Assembly: GCF_003284585.1 (NCBI RefSeq)
Contig: NZ_QKRX01000001.1
Location: forward strand, 248,001-312,000
Direction: 5' to 3'
DNA length: 64,000 nucleotides
DNA from: Nitrincola tibetensis
GTDB taxonomy: Bacteria; Pseudomonadota; Gammaproteobacteria; Pseudomonadales; Balneatricaceae
Every line of letters starts with the position of its first letter. Position 1 is the stretch's first letter. The position numbers and the translations under genes are program-made. The notes beneath the pieces were generated by a model. That model was not told where the DNA came from. It saw only the letters and a program-made list of their open reading frames with translations, and made no database searches. Positions 1 through 9,516 of the stretch are shown here, piece after piece.

Positions 1-163
1 CTGGGATTGCACGTTGGTCTTGAATGTGTGCCAAGTCTTGGTGGTAAAGAGTTAGAGTGATTTTTTCGGGATCACTGTTCAGCGATAGCTGAGCTTGAGC
101 TAGGGTCGCAAAGGGTGCGCAGAGTAGCGATAAAACAGCTAAACGAGATAAAGTTGCGTTCAT
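1..163 (-). CDS. DUF4139-like secreted protein, N-terminal part (runs off window)
   Basis: Reading the minus strand from the ATG complement at 161-163 gives an open frame of 54 codons with no stop before the window edge. The first 22 or so residues form a typical Sec signal peptide (basic start, hydrophobic LAVLSLLCAPFATLA core, AQA cleavage site). The mature start, reading ITLTLYHQDLAHIQDQR, resembles the opening strand of DUF4139 proteins (pattern LTLYNQDLALVRDxR), a beta-rich envelope family of unknown function. It follows the pseudokinase-FGE gene on the same strand by 24 bp, so the two may be co-transcribed. Family assignment rests on one short motif and is tentative; the open frame and signal peptide are clear. 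Confidence 0.6.
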   Translation of the reverse strand, partial: MNATLSRLAVLSLLCAPFATLAQAQLSLNSDPEKITLTLYHQDLAHIQDQRAIP

Positions 164-187
164 GCTTCTGTCCTGAATAATTAAACA

Positions 188-2146
188 TTAGGGCGTGAGT
201 TCAAGCGCGACACGGAATCCACGCGTTGAGTCATGAGTGTCAGCTGGGTGTCGATAACGGCTGGATGAACGTGTCACCCGATCAATATCAAACCAGGACC
301 CTCCTCGTAATACTCGATAGTGACAGTTCGGCTGAGTGAGGGCACGTCCATCATTGGGTGCAATCGCATAGGAATCGCTATAGCAGTCCTCTACCCATTC
401 TTCAACGTTACCGTTCATATCGTATAGTCCCCAAGGATTCGCTTGCAGTTGCCCTACAGGAGCCGTTTGTTGGGCGTCCCATTCAGACCCGCAGCCATCA
501 CACACTGACATACCCGGCAGCATTTGGTTCCCCCACCAAAAGTCGGTGCTGCTGCCTGCTCTAGCTGAGTACTCCCATTCCGCTTCACTAGGAAGGCGGT
601 AGGTTTTTCCGGTTACTTCACTTAGCCATTGTGTATAAGCTTTCGCGTCAAGCCAGCTGACGTTAATCACTGGGCGCGTTCCACGGCCCCAGCCCTCATC
701 ATCGGGAAGAGGGCGTCCCGTGGCATTTGCAAATAGATCATACTCGGCAAAGGTCACCTCATAACGAGACAGCGCAAAGTCTTGCATGATGGACACTTCA
801 CGAACAGGGCGCTCGTTATCGTCGCCGATACTGGTCAAATCACCCATTAAAAAAATTCCTTTTCTTATGCGGATCATTTCCGGTCCCATGTCTGTATCAC
901 TCACTTGATCTTGCAAGATACCCTCTGGAAACTGTATAGAAGGTGAATCGGATGGCTGCTCAATTTCGACATCGAATGAGGGTGGTTCTTGCTCAATCGC
1001 CTCAGGTTGACTGGAATCTTCAGTGTTCGGTTGAGCAAAGGCTTGGGTAGACTGCAGCTCCTTGAGACGAGAAACCTCATCTTCAAGACGATTAAGATCC
1101 GATATATTGATAAATAGCCCTAACAGAAAACCGATCACGCCTCCTATTGTTAGTAATAGCAGTCCTTTCATCCAAGACTTGACTTCGAAGGACGAAGGCG
1201 TTTTTTTCTTGCCAATGATTAAAGGTTGGAGTGGTTCATCTGCATTGATATCTTGACCATCCTCTTCTAATGAATTTAGCATGGCTTCAGGCGTTGATTC
1301 TGAGGAGTCAGGTGTTTGAGAAACTTCATAAAGATCAAAGAGCAGGGTTAGGATTCCAGCATGGCGTTCTTCAGGCTCCGGAACTAAAGACCCCTGCAAG
1401 TATTTCCACTGCACTTCGTTGAGAACCGGTGGAGCTTTCGGTTCCCTTTGGTAGCGAGCTCGTTCATCATCTTCTAGCCTAAACAAAGGCTTTTGTGCAT
1501 AAATCTCATAGGTTAAGGCTGCCAAAGCAAACACATCGCTTTGAATTTGAGAGGCTGTTGATTGAAAGCCTTCTGCTGCTTGATACTGTGAGTATAAAGG
1601 TACTTCAGGAAGAAAATCCTGATAGGGGCTGGCTAAGACTTTCCAGTTAATCAGTAGCAGTTTGACGCCCTGATTACGGTTAAGAAAAATTAAATCAGGC
1701 CCCAATGTCTGAATGGGCCTGTGCATTTTACTGTGGTAGGCATCAAGGGCTTTTCCCGTTTGTACTACAAGCCCTTGTTTTTGCGATGGTGTTAGATGTT
1801 TGAGCTGTTGATCTTTGATTAAATCGGTAAGACGCATGCCATCAACATATTCAAACGCGATGAAATAGGCATTCTGATAACTAAATAAACCATAAAGAGC
1901 GAGGGCGTGCTTATGTGTCACTTTACGCAGGAGTATTAATTCTTGACGAAGTGCCTCTATAAAGCCCTCTTGTCGAGTAAGCATCGGTGTTAGGATCAAG
2001 ATGGAAACACTAGGATGTCCTGCCGCCGTCAGATCTTCTGCTTGCCATATCTCGCCATAGGGCAGGTTTGCCACCACTGAGGCGAGCTTAAACCTGTGTC
2101 GTTCAGGGCCAATAATAAGGCCAGGGCGAAAAAGGTCTTGTGTCAT
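188..2146 (-). CDS. Membrane-anchored pseudokinase fused to a formylglycine-generating-enzyme (SUMF1) domain
   Basis: 652 aa. Residues about 15-275 have the length and pattern of a Ser/Thr protein kinase fold (helical C-lobe, YEIYAQKPLF segment), but the catalytic features are absent. There is no VAIK lysine (the strand reads VSILIL), no HRD loop (HRPIQTLGPDLIFLN sits there) and INW replaces DFG. One membrane helix lies near 327-347, followed by a proline/acidic linker. Residues about 420-650 are an FGE-sulfatase/SUMF1 domain, with motifs MVxIRKGxFLMG-like, RLPSEAEWEYSARAG, GLYDMNGNVEEWVED, LRGGSW and STRGFRVAL. FGE domains in bacterial signalling fusions are often non-enzymatic ligand-binding modules. 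The orientation implied is a cytoplasmic pseudokinase and a periplasmic FGE domain. Kinase-FGE fusions are known, for example near type VI secretion genes, but no such genes are visible here. Function is not known. Confidence 0.85.
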   Translation of the reverse strand: MTQDLFRPGLIIGPERHRFKLASVVANLPYGEIWQAEDLTAAGHPSVSILILTPMLTRQEGFIEALRQELILLRKVTHKHALALYGLFSYQNAYFIAFEYVDGMRLTDLIKDQQLKHLTPSQKQGLVVQTGKALDAYHSKMHRPIQTLGPDLIFLNRNQGVKLLLINWKVLASPYQDFLPEVPLYSQYQAAEGFQSTASQIQSDVFALAALTYEIYAQKPLFRLEDDERARYQREPKAPPVLNEVQWKYLQGSLVPEPEERHAGILTLLFDLYEVSQTPDSSESTPEAMLNSLEEDGQDINADEPLQPLIIGKKKTPSSFEVKSWMKGLLLLTIGGVIGFLLGLFINISDLNRLEDEVSRLKELQSTQAFAQPNTEDSSQPEAIEQEPPSFDVEIEQPSDSPSIQFPEGILQDQVSDTDMGPEMIRIRKGIFLMGDLTSIGDDNERPVREVSIMQDFALSRYEVTFAEYDLFANATGRPLPDDEGWGRGTRPVINVSWLDAKAYTQWLSEVTGKTYRLPSEAEWEYSARAGSSTDFWWGNQMLPGMSVCDGCGSEWDAQQTAPVGQLQANPWGLYDMNGNVEEWVEDCYSDSYAIAPNDGRALTQPNCHYRVLRGGSWFDIDRVTRSSSRYRHPADTHDSTRGFRVALELTP

Positions 2147-2192
2147 TTAAGGATCTCTCAAGTTTTATAGATAAATATAGTGTTGAAGTTGC

Positions 2193-2405
2193 CTACAAGC
2201 CTCCATTGCTATCCATAATAAATACAATAATGTTCTTAATTAGGAATGCTGCCAATCCAAGTCCAAGCGCAAAAAATAAAATTAATGTCCCAAATTTTCC
2301 TGCTTTGGATTTTTTGGCTAAATCATAAATAATAAAAAAGATAAACCCTGCAAATACCAATAATCCAATATTCAATGCTATGGCTTCTACTTCAGCGAGA
2401 CGCAT
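2193..2405 (-). CDS. DUF2788 small membrane protein
   Basis: 70 aa with two hydrophobic helices (about 10-27 and 39-63) separated by a basic DLAKKSKAGKFGT loop. This matches the DUF2788 family of gammaproteobacteria, which shares the IIYDLAKKSKAGRFGTxILF core. The start is supported by an AGAGGA ribosome site 5-6 nt upstream of the ATG. It lies 46 bp upstream of the pseudokinase-FGE gene on the same strand and could be its operon partner, although DUF2788 genes occur in many contexts. No molecular function is known for the family. Confidence 0.85.
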   Translation of the reverse strand: MRLAEVEAIALNIGLLVFAGFIFFIIYDLAKKSKAGKFGTLILFFALGLGLAAFLIKNIIVFIMDSNGGL

Positions 2406-2550
2406 TTAAGATTCCTCTAGGGGTTAAAAAGTGTTTATTCTACGCATTAATCTAGAGGTTAAACAGGCCTGTTTACTAGGGCTTTAGAGCCGATGGCTCG
2501 ACTAATGGCTTAGTACTTAGCATTGAACACAAGCGTTACTCGCGTTTATC

Positions 2551-4329
2551 ATGAATAGCACTTCATTCACTTCCACATCCGTTAAAGGCGAAGGTATGCC
2601 CAATTCTAAACGCGCGCGGCTGCACTCATTAGGATTTGCAAGTGCGCTTCGTGAGACTTTCAGAGAAGGTTATTCTCGTCATGATTTTTTTCGGGACTTA
2701 GTGGCGGGAGTGACGGTCGGTATTATTGCAATTCCATTGGCGATGGCATTAGCGATTGCCAGTGGAGTCTCTCCAGAATATGGTCTATATACAGCGATTA
2801 TTGCAGGATTTTTGATTGCTCTCAGTGGCGGCTCACGTTACAGCATATCAGGGCCAACAGCTGCATTCGTGGTGATTCTTTACCCCGTTACCCAAACATT
2901 TGGCTTGGCGGGCCTCTTGGTGGCAACCTTGATGGCAGGCGCGATTCTAGTGGCGTTGGCTGTTGCTCGTTTAGGGCGTTTAATTGAGTATATTCCTGAG
3001 TCGGTGACCTTGGGGTTTACATCGGGGATCGCGATAGTGATTGCCGTTTTACAGCTCAAAGACTTTTTTGGCTTGGAAGTGGACGCCTCTTCCGAGGCAT
3101 TTATTGAGCGCTTAATCGATTTGATAGTCGCTTTGCCTGGATTAAATTTGGCAAATACCTGTGTCGCGGCTTTAACCTTAGGTATTTTGATTGTTTGGCC
3201 AAGATTAAAGCTTCCAATCCCAGGGCATTTGCCCGCCATTATTATTGGGGCGCTGCTGGCTGCCATTTTTATTCAATTGGGTTGGAGTGTGGACACCATT
3301 GGCAGCCGTTTTAGTTACGAATTGCCTGATGGGCAAATCGGTAGTGGTATTCCACCGTTTTTGCCCTCATTTGAATGGCCATGGATGCGTCCAGGCCCAA
3401 ATGGGGAGCCGTTAGAATGGAGTTGGGCAACGATAAGAGCTTTACTCCCAGCCGCCTTTTCTATTGCGATGCTTGGTGCGATTGAGTCTCTATTGTGTGC
3501 GGTTGTTCTCGATGGTATGAGTGGGCGTCGCCATCATGCCAATGGTGAATTGCTGGGGCAAGGGATTGGTAATTTAGCGGCCCCTTTCTTCGGTGGTATT
3601 ACAGCAACGGCTGCAATTGCGCGTTCGGCTACGAACTATAAAGCGGGCGCTAAGTCGCCAATTTCAAGCATGATTCATGCTTTAGTGGTGCTGGCCGGGT
3701 TGTTGGTTTTGGCCCCCATGTTGTCTTGGCTACCCATGGCCAGCATGGCCGCCTTGTTAGTGATGGTTGCGTGGAATATGAGCGAAGCCCCTAAAGTAGT
3801 GGCACTGCTTAAGCGCGCACCAAAAGGCGATGTTCTTGTCTTGTTAACCTGTTTGTCGCTAACCGTGTTGTTTGACATGGTATTGGCTATTTCAGCGGGT
3901 ATCGTGATGGCATCTTTGCTGTTCATGCGGGATTTGGCCGGTATGACTCGCTTTAGTGATATCACGCAACAGCGCAAGCATGTACCCAATGGTGTTCCGG
4001 AAGGTTGGAAAGTTTTAAAAGTATCCGGTCCCTTGTTTTTCGCAGCCGCTGAGCGTGTCTTTGATGAACTTGCAGCCTATGTTCGCGATCAGCAGGGTGT
4101 TGTCTTATACATGGATGGGGTTCCACTGTTAGATGCGGGTGGTTTGCATGGTTTTGAGCGTTTTGTGGAGTTTTGTCATACCCACAACGTTCATGTGATC
4201 ACGGCTGATTTGCAATTCCAGCCATTGAGGACGATGGCAAGAGCTGGCATAAAGCCTGCGCCTGGGTGTCAGTTTTCACCGACGCTGGAAGAGGCATTAG
4301 TGCTCATGAACAATACAGCCCATCCTTGA
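2551..4329 (+). CDS. dauA: SulP-family anion/C4-dicarboxylate transporter DauA
   Basis: 592 aa, close to E. coli DauA (YchM, 559 aa). The match runs along the whole length, for example [95 protein letters not shown] and [13 protein letters not shown] SulP core of about 14 membrane segments fills residues 45-455, and a C-terminal STAS domain (about 480-585, with [13 protein letters not shown]) follows. DauA in E. coli is an inner-membrane succinate/C4-dicarboxylate transporter active at acidic pH; the substrate here is inferred from similarity. A second in-frame ATG at 2596, preceded by AAAGGCGAAGGT, is a credible alternative start. The gene is monocistronic and ends in a hairpin terminator. 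Confidence 0.9.
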   Translation: MNSTSFTSTSVKGEGMPNSKRARLHSLGFASALRETFREGYSRHDFFRDLVAGVTVGIIAIPLAMALAIASGVSPEYGLYTAIIAGFLIALSGGSRYSISGPTAAFVVILYPVTQTFGLAGLLVATLMAGAILVALAVARLGRLIEYIPESVTLGFTSGIAIVIAVLQLKDFFGLEVDASSEAFIERLIDLIVALPGLNLANTCVAALTLGILIVWPRLKLPIPGHLPAIIIGALLAAIFIQLGWSVDTIGSRFSYELPDGQIGSGIPPFLPSFEWPWMRPGPNGEPLEWSWATIRALLPAAFSIAMLGAIESLLCAVVLDGMSGRRHHANGELLGQGIGNLAAPFFGGITATAAIARSATNYKAGAKSPISSMIHALVVLAGLLVLAPMLSWLPMASMAALLVMVAWNMSEAPKVVALLKRAPKGDVLVLLTCLSLTVLFDMVLAISAGIVMASLLFMRDLAGMTRFSDITQQRKHVPNGVPEGWKVLKVSGPLFFAAAERVFDELAAYVRDQQGVVLYMDGVPLLDAGGLHGFERFVEFCHTHNVHVITADLQFQPLRTMARAGIKPAPGCQFSPTLEEALVLMNNTAHP

Positions 4330-4340
4330 TGGGCTCTTTT
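4317..4340 (+). terminator. Rho-independent terminator of dauA
   Basis: An 8-bp perfect stem, AGCCCATC / GATGGGCT with loop CTT, is followed by a T-rich tail (TCTTTT). It overlaps the last codons of dauA and abuts the stop of the convergent GGDEF-EAL gene at 4339, so it probably insulates both transcripts. Confidence 0.75.
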
Positions 4341-6333
4341 AGGCATTGACACTCAAATACTCAGGTTCATAATTTATGAGCCAATTTTGTACCTCATGTC
4401 CTGGCATGGGTTTAGCGAAATAATAGCCTTGAAGAAACTCGCAACCAAGTCGTAATAGAATTCTTCTCTGCTCTTCTGTTTCCACGCCTTCCGCGATTAA
4501 GCGAAGTTTTAAACTGCGTGCCATGGCAATGATGGCTGTAACGAGTTCAACGTCATCTGAGTCAGACGTGAGATCACGGACAAATTCTTTGTCGATTTTG
4601 AGGCTATCAATAGGGAAACGTTTTAAATAGCTTAATGATGAATAGCCCGTTCCAAAATCGTCTATGGCAAGGTGAACACCTAAGTTTTTGATGGACTCCA
4701 AACGGATAATGGTTGTATCACTGTTGTCGAGTAACAGACTTTCGGTAATTTCTAACACAAGATAACTAGGATCGAATTGATGTTTAGACAGCAGCGCACC
4801 TAAGCGCTTTTCATTCATTCCCAGATCAAGTTGCCGACGCGAAAGATTCACTGAAATATAGAGTTTTTGACCTTGATTATGCCAGCTTTTCGCATTCATT
4901 AGGGCTGTGTCGAGAACCCATTCACCAATTGGACCGATTAAACCAGACTCTTCAGCAACGGGAATGAACTTATCGGGTGGAATGTTACCCAGCGTTGGAT
5001 GATGCCAGCGTAATAGAGCTTCGAATCCCGTGACACGCCCCGTTCGAGATCTTACCAAGGGTTGGAAGTGCAATGAGAGTTGGTTGAGTTCCAAGGCATT
5101 TCTAAGGTGTTGCTCTGTTTCCATCAACTCAGCGGCATGCTCTTGTAAACTTTTAGTAAAAAACATGAACTGGTTGCGGCCAGATTGCTTGGCGCGATAC
5201 ATGGCTAGGTCGGCATCGCGCAATAAGTTGTCAGATGAGTCATCATCATTTGGGTAGAGTGCAATACCGATACTGGCACCAATCACGATTTCGCGCCCAC
5301 TTAACTGAAAAGGAGCTGAGAGGGTATGAATCACTTTATCGGCCACATGGGCGGCATCACTTTCAGAACTGATGTTATGCAACAGCATAACAAACTCATC
5401 GCCGCCAAATCGAGCAATGGTATCGCTTTCCCTTACACAGTTTTTTAAGCGTTTGCTGACCATGCTTAGCAATTCATCGCCTGTGCTGTGGCCAAGTGAA
5501 TCGTTCACATTTTTGAACCGATCAAGATCAATAAACATGACAGCAATTGTTTGACAGTCCCGCTCAGCAGTGCGTATTGCAACATCGAGTCGATCCATCA
5601 AAAGAGTCCGGTTGGGTAATTCAGTTAGGCTATCGTAGTAGGCTTGATGCTTAAAAGCTGACTCAAGGTGGTCGCTCACTACTTCGTTAGTAATAGTTTC
5701 AGTTGCATTCAAAGGGGGCGTTGCTGGTTGACGTCGTTGTGTTAAAAAGAGAACAGAGAATATGGAGAGTAATAATCCTGAAAAACTTAAATAAAATACT
5801 TTGTTGGTCCTCATTATTTTTTGATGTTGATCAAGAATATATTGGTCAATAATATTGAGTGAATGAGTTAAGTCTAACGCGAAAAACTCTTTTTTTAATG
5901 TGTCAAGTTGATAGGTCATGGCAAAGTAGTCTGCAATTCCGAGATGACTTTGAATGAGACGCTGCGTTAAATGCTTTATATGCTCCGCTGTTAATTGCTT
6001 TTGATGAGCCGTATGCGAAAAACTCTCTAAGAGTGTGATCAGCTTGGGATCATTGTTGGAGATGAGTGAAGAGTAATCACGTGGTTTAAGTAACATCGGG
6101 GCTTGGATAGTTTGCTCCTGCTTGGAGGAAATATCCTGTGTGTAAGCGTTAAGTAATTGCTCTGTAATGTTTTTTTCAAGCGTTATTGTGTCTTGATACA
6201 GTCGGCTTATCAAAAAGTGATAGTCTGACACTTGACGATGATCAGACAGTTGAGATGGCACCCAAAGTGTAATCCCTGTTAGGAGTAGCAGGGTTAAAAT
6301 GGCTAAAAATAAATTGCTTGTTTTATTTAACAT
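4339..6333 (-). CDS. Membrane GGDEF-EAL c-di-GMP enzyme
   Basis: About 664 aa. Two membrane helices (near 8-28 and 178-198) enclose a helical periplasmic sensor region of about 150 aa that I cannot assign to a named domain. The GGDEF domain has an intact active site (ARFGGDEFVML) and an RESD inhibitory I-site five residues before it. The EAL domain keeps FEALLRWHHP, the NLSRRQL asparagine, EITES, DDFGTGYSS, the IDKEF lysine and EGVE. Both synthesis and hydrolysis of c-di-GMP are therefore possible, and bifunctional or switchable output is the usual inference. The ATG at 6333 was chosen over an in-frame GTG two codons upstream; neither has a strong ribosome site. It converges with dauA. Confidence 0.93.
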   Translation of the reverse strand: MLNKTSNLFLAILTLLLLTGITLWVPSQLSDHRQVSDYHFLISRLYQDTITLEKNITEQLLNAYTQDISSKQEQTIQAPMLLKPRDYSSLISNNDPKLITLLESFSHTAHQKQLTAEHIKHLTQRLIQSHLGIADYFAMTYQLDTLKKEFFALDLTHSLNIIDQYILDQHQKIMRTNKVFYLSFSGLLLSIFSVLFLTQRRQPATPPLNATETITNEVVSDHLESAFKHQAYYDSLTELPNRTLLMDRLDVAIRTAERDCQTIAVMFIDLDRFKNVNDSLGHSTGDELLSMVSKRLKNCVRESDTIARFGGDEFVMLLHNISSESDAAHVADKVIHTLSAPFQLSGREIVIGASIGIALYPNDDDSSDNLLRDADLAMYRAKQSGRNQFMFFTKSLQEHAAELMETEQHLRNALELNQLSLHFQPLVRSRTGRVTGFEALLRWHHPTLGNIPPDKFIPVAEESGLIGPIGEWVLDTALMNAKSWHNQGQKLYISVNLSRRQLDLGMNEKRLGALLSKHQFDPSYLVLEITESLLLDNSDTTIIRLESIKNLGVHLAIDDFGTGYSSLSYLKRFPIDSLKIDKEFVRDLTSDSDDVELVTAIIAMARSLKLRLIAEGVETEEQRRILLRLGCEFLQGYYFAKPMPGHEVQNWLINYEPEYLSVNA

Positions 6334-6474
6334 GTACACGCGCTGTTATTTGAATTATTAGTGGCAAAAGAACCTTAATCTACCGTATTTTTGAATGAAA
6401 ATCTGTATTAACGAGAAAAAAACTAACGTTAGTGAGCCAGTGCTTTCATCATTAGAGAGGCCTTTCATAATGGC

Positions 6475-8223
6475 TCAATAAAGCTGGTTTGCCTTTCGAT
6501 AGCGCCCTTGGTAGTCAAAAATTCTTTGGCTGATCTTCCAAATATGATTGATTTTACGTGCGATGACAAAATCAGGTGCTGGGTATTGATGTTGATATTT
6601 AACTATATTAGATAGATCTATATAAGCTGATTGCTTTTGGTTAAGTGAGCGTCTAACAAAATGCTGATTAAAGTCTTCCAGTGCTTGAGGGTTGGATAAA
6701 TACAGTGTTTCGCTTAGGGTGTCTCCATGCTCGTCGTGGTACGTGATTTTCAGTCCCCCTTTGTGTTCGGTAAAAGTGATTCCCGAACAACGCAGCACCT
6801 TTGCATCTTTTAAACTTAAAGCGCGCTTGAGAAGATCATCTGGATCTATCAAGGTTCCCTGACAAGTATGGCAAGTTCTTGCAGCAATATCATTCTCCGC
6901 ATTGCAGTGCGGACATTCTTTAAATTTGAATCGAAAGTCACATTGATGCGATCCACCGTCATTCGTTTCCATTAAGCCCTGGCAGCGCCGACCAAAGTGA
7001 TCAAGCACCTGGCCAGTGGTGTCTTTGTGGCCCCAGAAGGTGTTGGCAAATCCACAGCTCGGACAGAAAACCTGGACCAACTCTGAATCGCTATCGGGTT
7101 TAGGCGTGCCAACTTCCGGTTGATAGAGGTCAAATCCATTCCCAGCATAGTCCACTACTAAGCAGTTTTCCTTGCCGGGAAATAAACGTAATCCCCGCCC
7201 AACCATTTGTTGATAGAGGCTGACAGATTGAGTGGGGCGTAAAAGGGCGATCAAATCGATATGGGGAGCATCAAACCCTGTCGTTAAGACAGAAACATTC
7301 ACTAAAAACGTCAATTGCTGTGCTTTAAATAATTCTATGATCTTATCCCGTTCATCGCTCGCCGTCTCGCCAGTGATGAGACCCGTGGTGGAAGAGGGTA
7401 AGTATCCCGTGATTTCTTGTGCGTGCTTGACCGTGGCGGCAAAAATCATCACACCTAAGCGGTTTTGACTGAGCGTTTGAATCTCTTCGCAGATGCTCTT
7501 GGTGACACGACGGTACCTTTTTAGCAAATGATTCGCAGCTCGTTCGTTGTATTCACCTGAGGAGGAAGGCTCTAGTGAGGAGAAGTCATACCCTGCAATC
7601 GCCGCATCAATTTTTATCGGTGGCGTGAGGTAGCCACGTTTAATCATCAACGCCAGTGGTTGCTCAAAAATACATTTATCAAAAATGGCTGAATCTGTGT
7701 CTCTAAAAAAGCCTCGATAGTCCTCTTTATATATCCAGCCTTGCCCAAGTCGGTAAGGAGTGGCCGTCAGTCCTAAGAGCTTTAGCTGCGGATTGAAGCC
7801 GCGTAGATGGTTGATTATCGTTTGATACTGACTGTCTGGGTCAAGGCTGACACGGTGGCACTCATCAATAATCACCAGCGAAAAATGATCCTTAAAATGC
7901 TCAAGGTTTCTGGCTAAGGATTGCACACTGGCAAAAACAATCTGTTGTTGATGATCTTTTGAACCTAAGCCTGCGGAAAAAATACCCGCTTGAATGCCTA
8001 AGGCTAAAAGCTTTGCATGGTTTTGTTCAACGAGCTCCTTCACATGAGTGATAACAAGAATACGATGCTTTGCCAAACGGGCGAGCTCGGCAATCACTAG
8101 ACTTTTACCCGCTCCCGTGGGCAGTACTATGACAGCAGATTTTGATGATTGGCGAAAATGTTTTAAAGTCGACTCAACGGCGCGTTGTTGATAGTCTCGC
8201 AATGTTACTTTCTGAACCAACAC
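6475..8223 (-). CDS. radD: RadD-like DEAD/DEAH-box helicase
   Basis: 582 aa, against 586 for E. coli RadD (YejH), a superfamily 2 ATPase in DNA double-strand-break and crosslink repair that works with RecA and SSB. The Q-motif-like LRDYQQRAVE start is followed by Walker A (LPTGAGKS), DECH box (IIDECHRVS), LTATPYR (motif III), and the C-terminal helicase lobe with TTGFDAP and QMVGRGLRLFPGK. A cysteine-rich zinc module (CPSCGF, CQGLM..CDF, CPHC, CHTCQG) follows, which is diagnostic of RadD within this superfamily. The start is GTG at 8223, set by a GGAG site 7 nt upstream. It stands alone, divergent from the GNAT gene. Confidence 0.88.
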   Translation of the reverse strand: MLVQKVTLRDYQQRAVESTLKHFRQSSKSAVIVLPTGAGKSLVIAELARLAKHRILVITHVKELVEQNHAKLLALGIQAGIFSAGLGSKDHQQQIVFASVQSLARNLEHFKDHFSLVIIDECHRVSLDPDSQYQTIINHLRGFNPQLKLLGLTATPYRLGQGWIYKEDYRGFFRDTDSAIFDKCIFEQPLALMIKRGYLTPPIKIDAAIAGYDFSSLEPSSSGEYNERAANHLLKRYRRVTKSICEEIQTLSQNRLGVMIFAATVKHAQEITGYLPSSTTGLITGETASDERDKIIELFKAQQLTFLVNVSVLTTGFDAPHIDLIALLRPTQSVSLYQQMVGRGLRLFPGKENCLVVDYAGNGFDLYQPEVGTPKPDSDSELVQVFCPSCGFANTFWGHKDTTGQVLDHFGRRCQGLMETNDGGSHQCDFRFKFKECPHCNAENDIAARTCHTCQGTLIDPDDLLKRALSLKDAKVLRCSGITFTEHKGGLKITYHDEHGDTLSETLYLSNPQALEDFNQHFVRRSLNQKQSAYIDLSNIVKYQHQYPAPDFVIARKINHIWKISQRIFDYQGRYRKANQLY

Positions 8224-8280
8224 AAAAATGCTCCTAACCTGGCCTGAAAGGGCTCAATTGAATTTATTCATAGGAATACT

Positions 8281-8760
8281 ATGCTGCATATTATTAAAGC
8301 GGATTATCATAATACCTTACACGCAGGGTTTATAGTTGAACTGATGGACGACTATGCACAAGATGAAATGGGTGGCGGTGAGGCGCTAACGGATTTCGTT
8401 AAGGAGAACTTGGTCAAGGAAATGCAGAAGCGTAGTTATCTTCATACGTTCATAGCACTTGAGTCCTCGCACCCCATAGGCTTAATTAACTTGGTTGAAG
8501 GTTTTTCGACATTTTCTGCGAAACCCTTGTTGAATATCCATGATGTTATTGTAAAAGAAGGGTATCGTGGACAAGGTGTTTCAAGGAAGCTGTTTGAAGC
8601 TTCTGATGAGTTTGCAAGAGGGATGGGGTGTTGCAAATTAACGCTTGAAGTCTTGGAAAAAAATGAAGCTGCCCAGCGGGCGTATCGTGCGTTTGGCTAT
8701 GAACCCTATCGTTTAGATGATCAGTTTGGAATTGCACAGTTCTGGCACAAAAAGCTGTAA
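8281..8760 (+). CDS. GNAT family N-acetyltransferase
   Basis: 159 aa single-domain GNAT fold. The acetyl-CoA pyrophosphate-binding motif A is present as VKEGYRGQGVSRKLFE (R/Q-x-x-G-x-G/A pattern), followed by KLTLEVLEKNEAAQRAYRAFGYEPY, the usual motif B with the N-A-A-Y signature. An AGGA site lies 6 nt before the ATG. Such proteins transfer acetyl from acetyl-CoA to an amine; the substrate (antibiotic, polyamine, peptide or protein) cannot be read from the sequence. It is divergent from radD with only 57 bp between starts, so the two promoters overlap. Confidence 0.88.
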   Translation: MLHIIKADYHNTLHAGFIVELMDDYAQDEMGGGEALTDFVKENLVKEMQKRSYLHTFIALESSHPIGLINLVEGFSTFSAKPLLNIHDVIVKEGYRGQGVSRKLFEASDEFARGMGCCKLTLEVLEKNEAAQRAYRAFGYEPYRLDDQFGIAQFWHKKL

Positions 8761-8870
8761 TAATTGTTTCTGTCTTTTCTGTATTTTGGTAATCTAATCA
8801 CCTGAAAAGCATAAGTCTAAACAAGCTTAGAGTGTGGTTCTCTGGTTTTGCGTAATGATGCGTTTACTTA

Positions 8871-8903
8871 GGCTGTGTAAGTGAATTGTAACTTAGCACA
8901 GCC
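8871..8903. other. Strong stem-loop in the GNAT-luxS intergenic region
   Basis: GGCTGTG and CACAGCC arms enclose a second AAGT/ACTT stem with an 8-nt loop. It lies between the convergent GNAT and luxS stop codons. There is no clear T-run on either side, so it may be a transcript-end stabiliser rather than a canonical terminator. Confidence 0.4.
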
Positions 8904-8928
8904 CATGGAAACGCGATTCTTAACAATG

Positions 8929-9435
8929 CTAAGAGTTTAGAAAGTCATCGCTTAGGTAAAGCTCGTTGTTGTGATTGACTGAAACTCCACGTTTAATGAT
9001 GTCTTGAGCGATTTGTTGAGCTTCCTCTAATGAGTGCATTTCATAGGTGCCGCATTGGTATTCGTTCAGTTCAGGTATATCCTCCTTGGACTCGACGCTA
9101 ATAACGTCTTGCATCGCAGCTAGCCAGGCATTAGCCACTTGTTGTTCGCTAGGAGAGCCAATTAAACTCATGTAAAAGCCAGTGCGGCAACCCATTGGAG
9201 AAATATCGATAATTTCGACGTTATCACTGTTAAGATGATCGCGCATAAAGCCAGCAAAAAGGTGTTCTAAAGTGTGTATGCCCCTTTCAGATAGCATTTC
9301 GCGGTTCGGAATGCAGAAGCGCAAATCAAATACCGTAATTATATCGCCAGAAGGGGTTTGCATGTTTTTTGCGACACGTACAGCAGGTGCATGCATACGA
9401 GTGTGGTCAACGCGAAAGCTATCAAGTAACGGCAT
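8929..9435 (-). CDS. luxS: S-ribosylhomocysteine lyase LuxS
   Basis: 168 aa, standard LuxS length. The HTLEH motif supplies metal ligands His54 and His58, Cys128 (in EYQCGTYE) is the third ligand, Cys83 (MGCRTGFY) is the catalytic cysteine, and Glu57 and Arg39 are in place. The enzyme cleaves S-ribosylhomocysteine to homocysteine and DPD, the precursor of autoinducer-2, as part of the activated methyl cycle. An AGGAA site precedes the ATG by about 7 nt. No pfs or methyl-cycle genes adjoin it. It is divergent from a c-di-GMP enzyme whose transcript begins within about 100 bp, which makes shared regulation conceivable but not shown. Confidence 0.97.
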   Translation of the reverse strand: MPLLDSFRVDHTRMHAPAVRVAKNMQTPSGDIITVFDLRFCIPNREMLSERGIHTLEHLFAGFMRDHLNSDNVEIIDISPMGCRTGFYMSLIGSPSEQQVANAWLAAMQDVISVESKEDIPELNEYQCGTYEMHSLEEAQQIAQDIIKRGVSVNHNNELYLSDDFLNS

Positions 9436-9516
9436 TGGATGGTTCCTGTTTTGAAAAATTCAGATCTCTTTAGAAGTACCTATAGTTTAGTCTATACGAG
9501 ATTTTTAGGTAACCCG

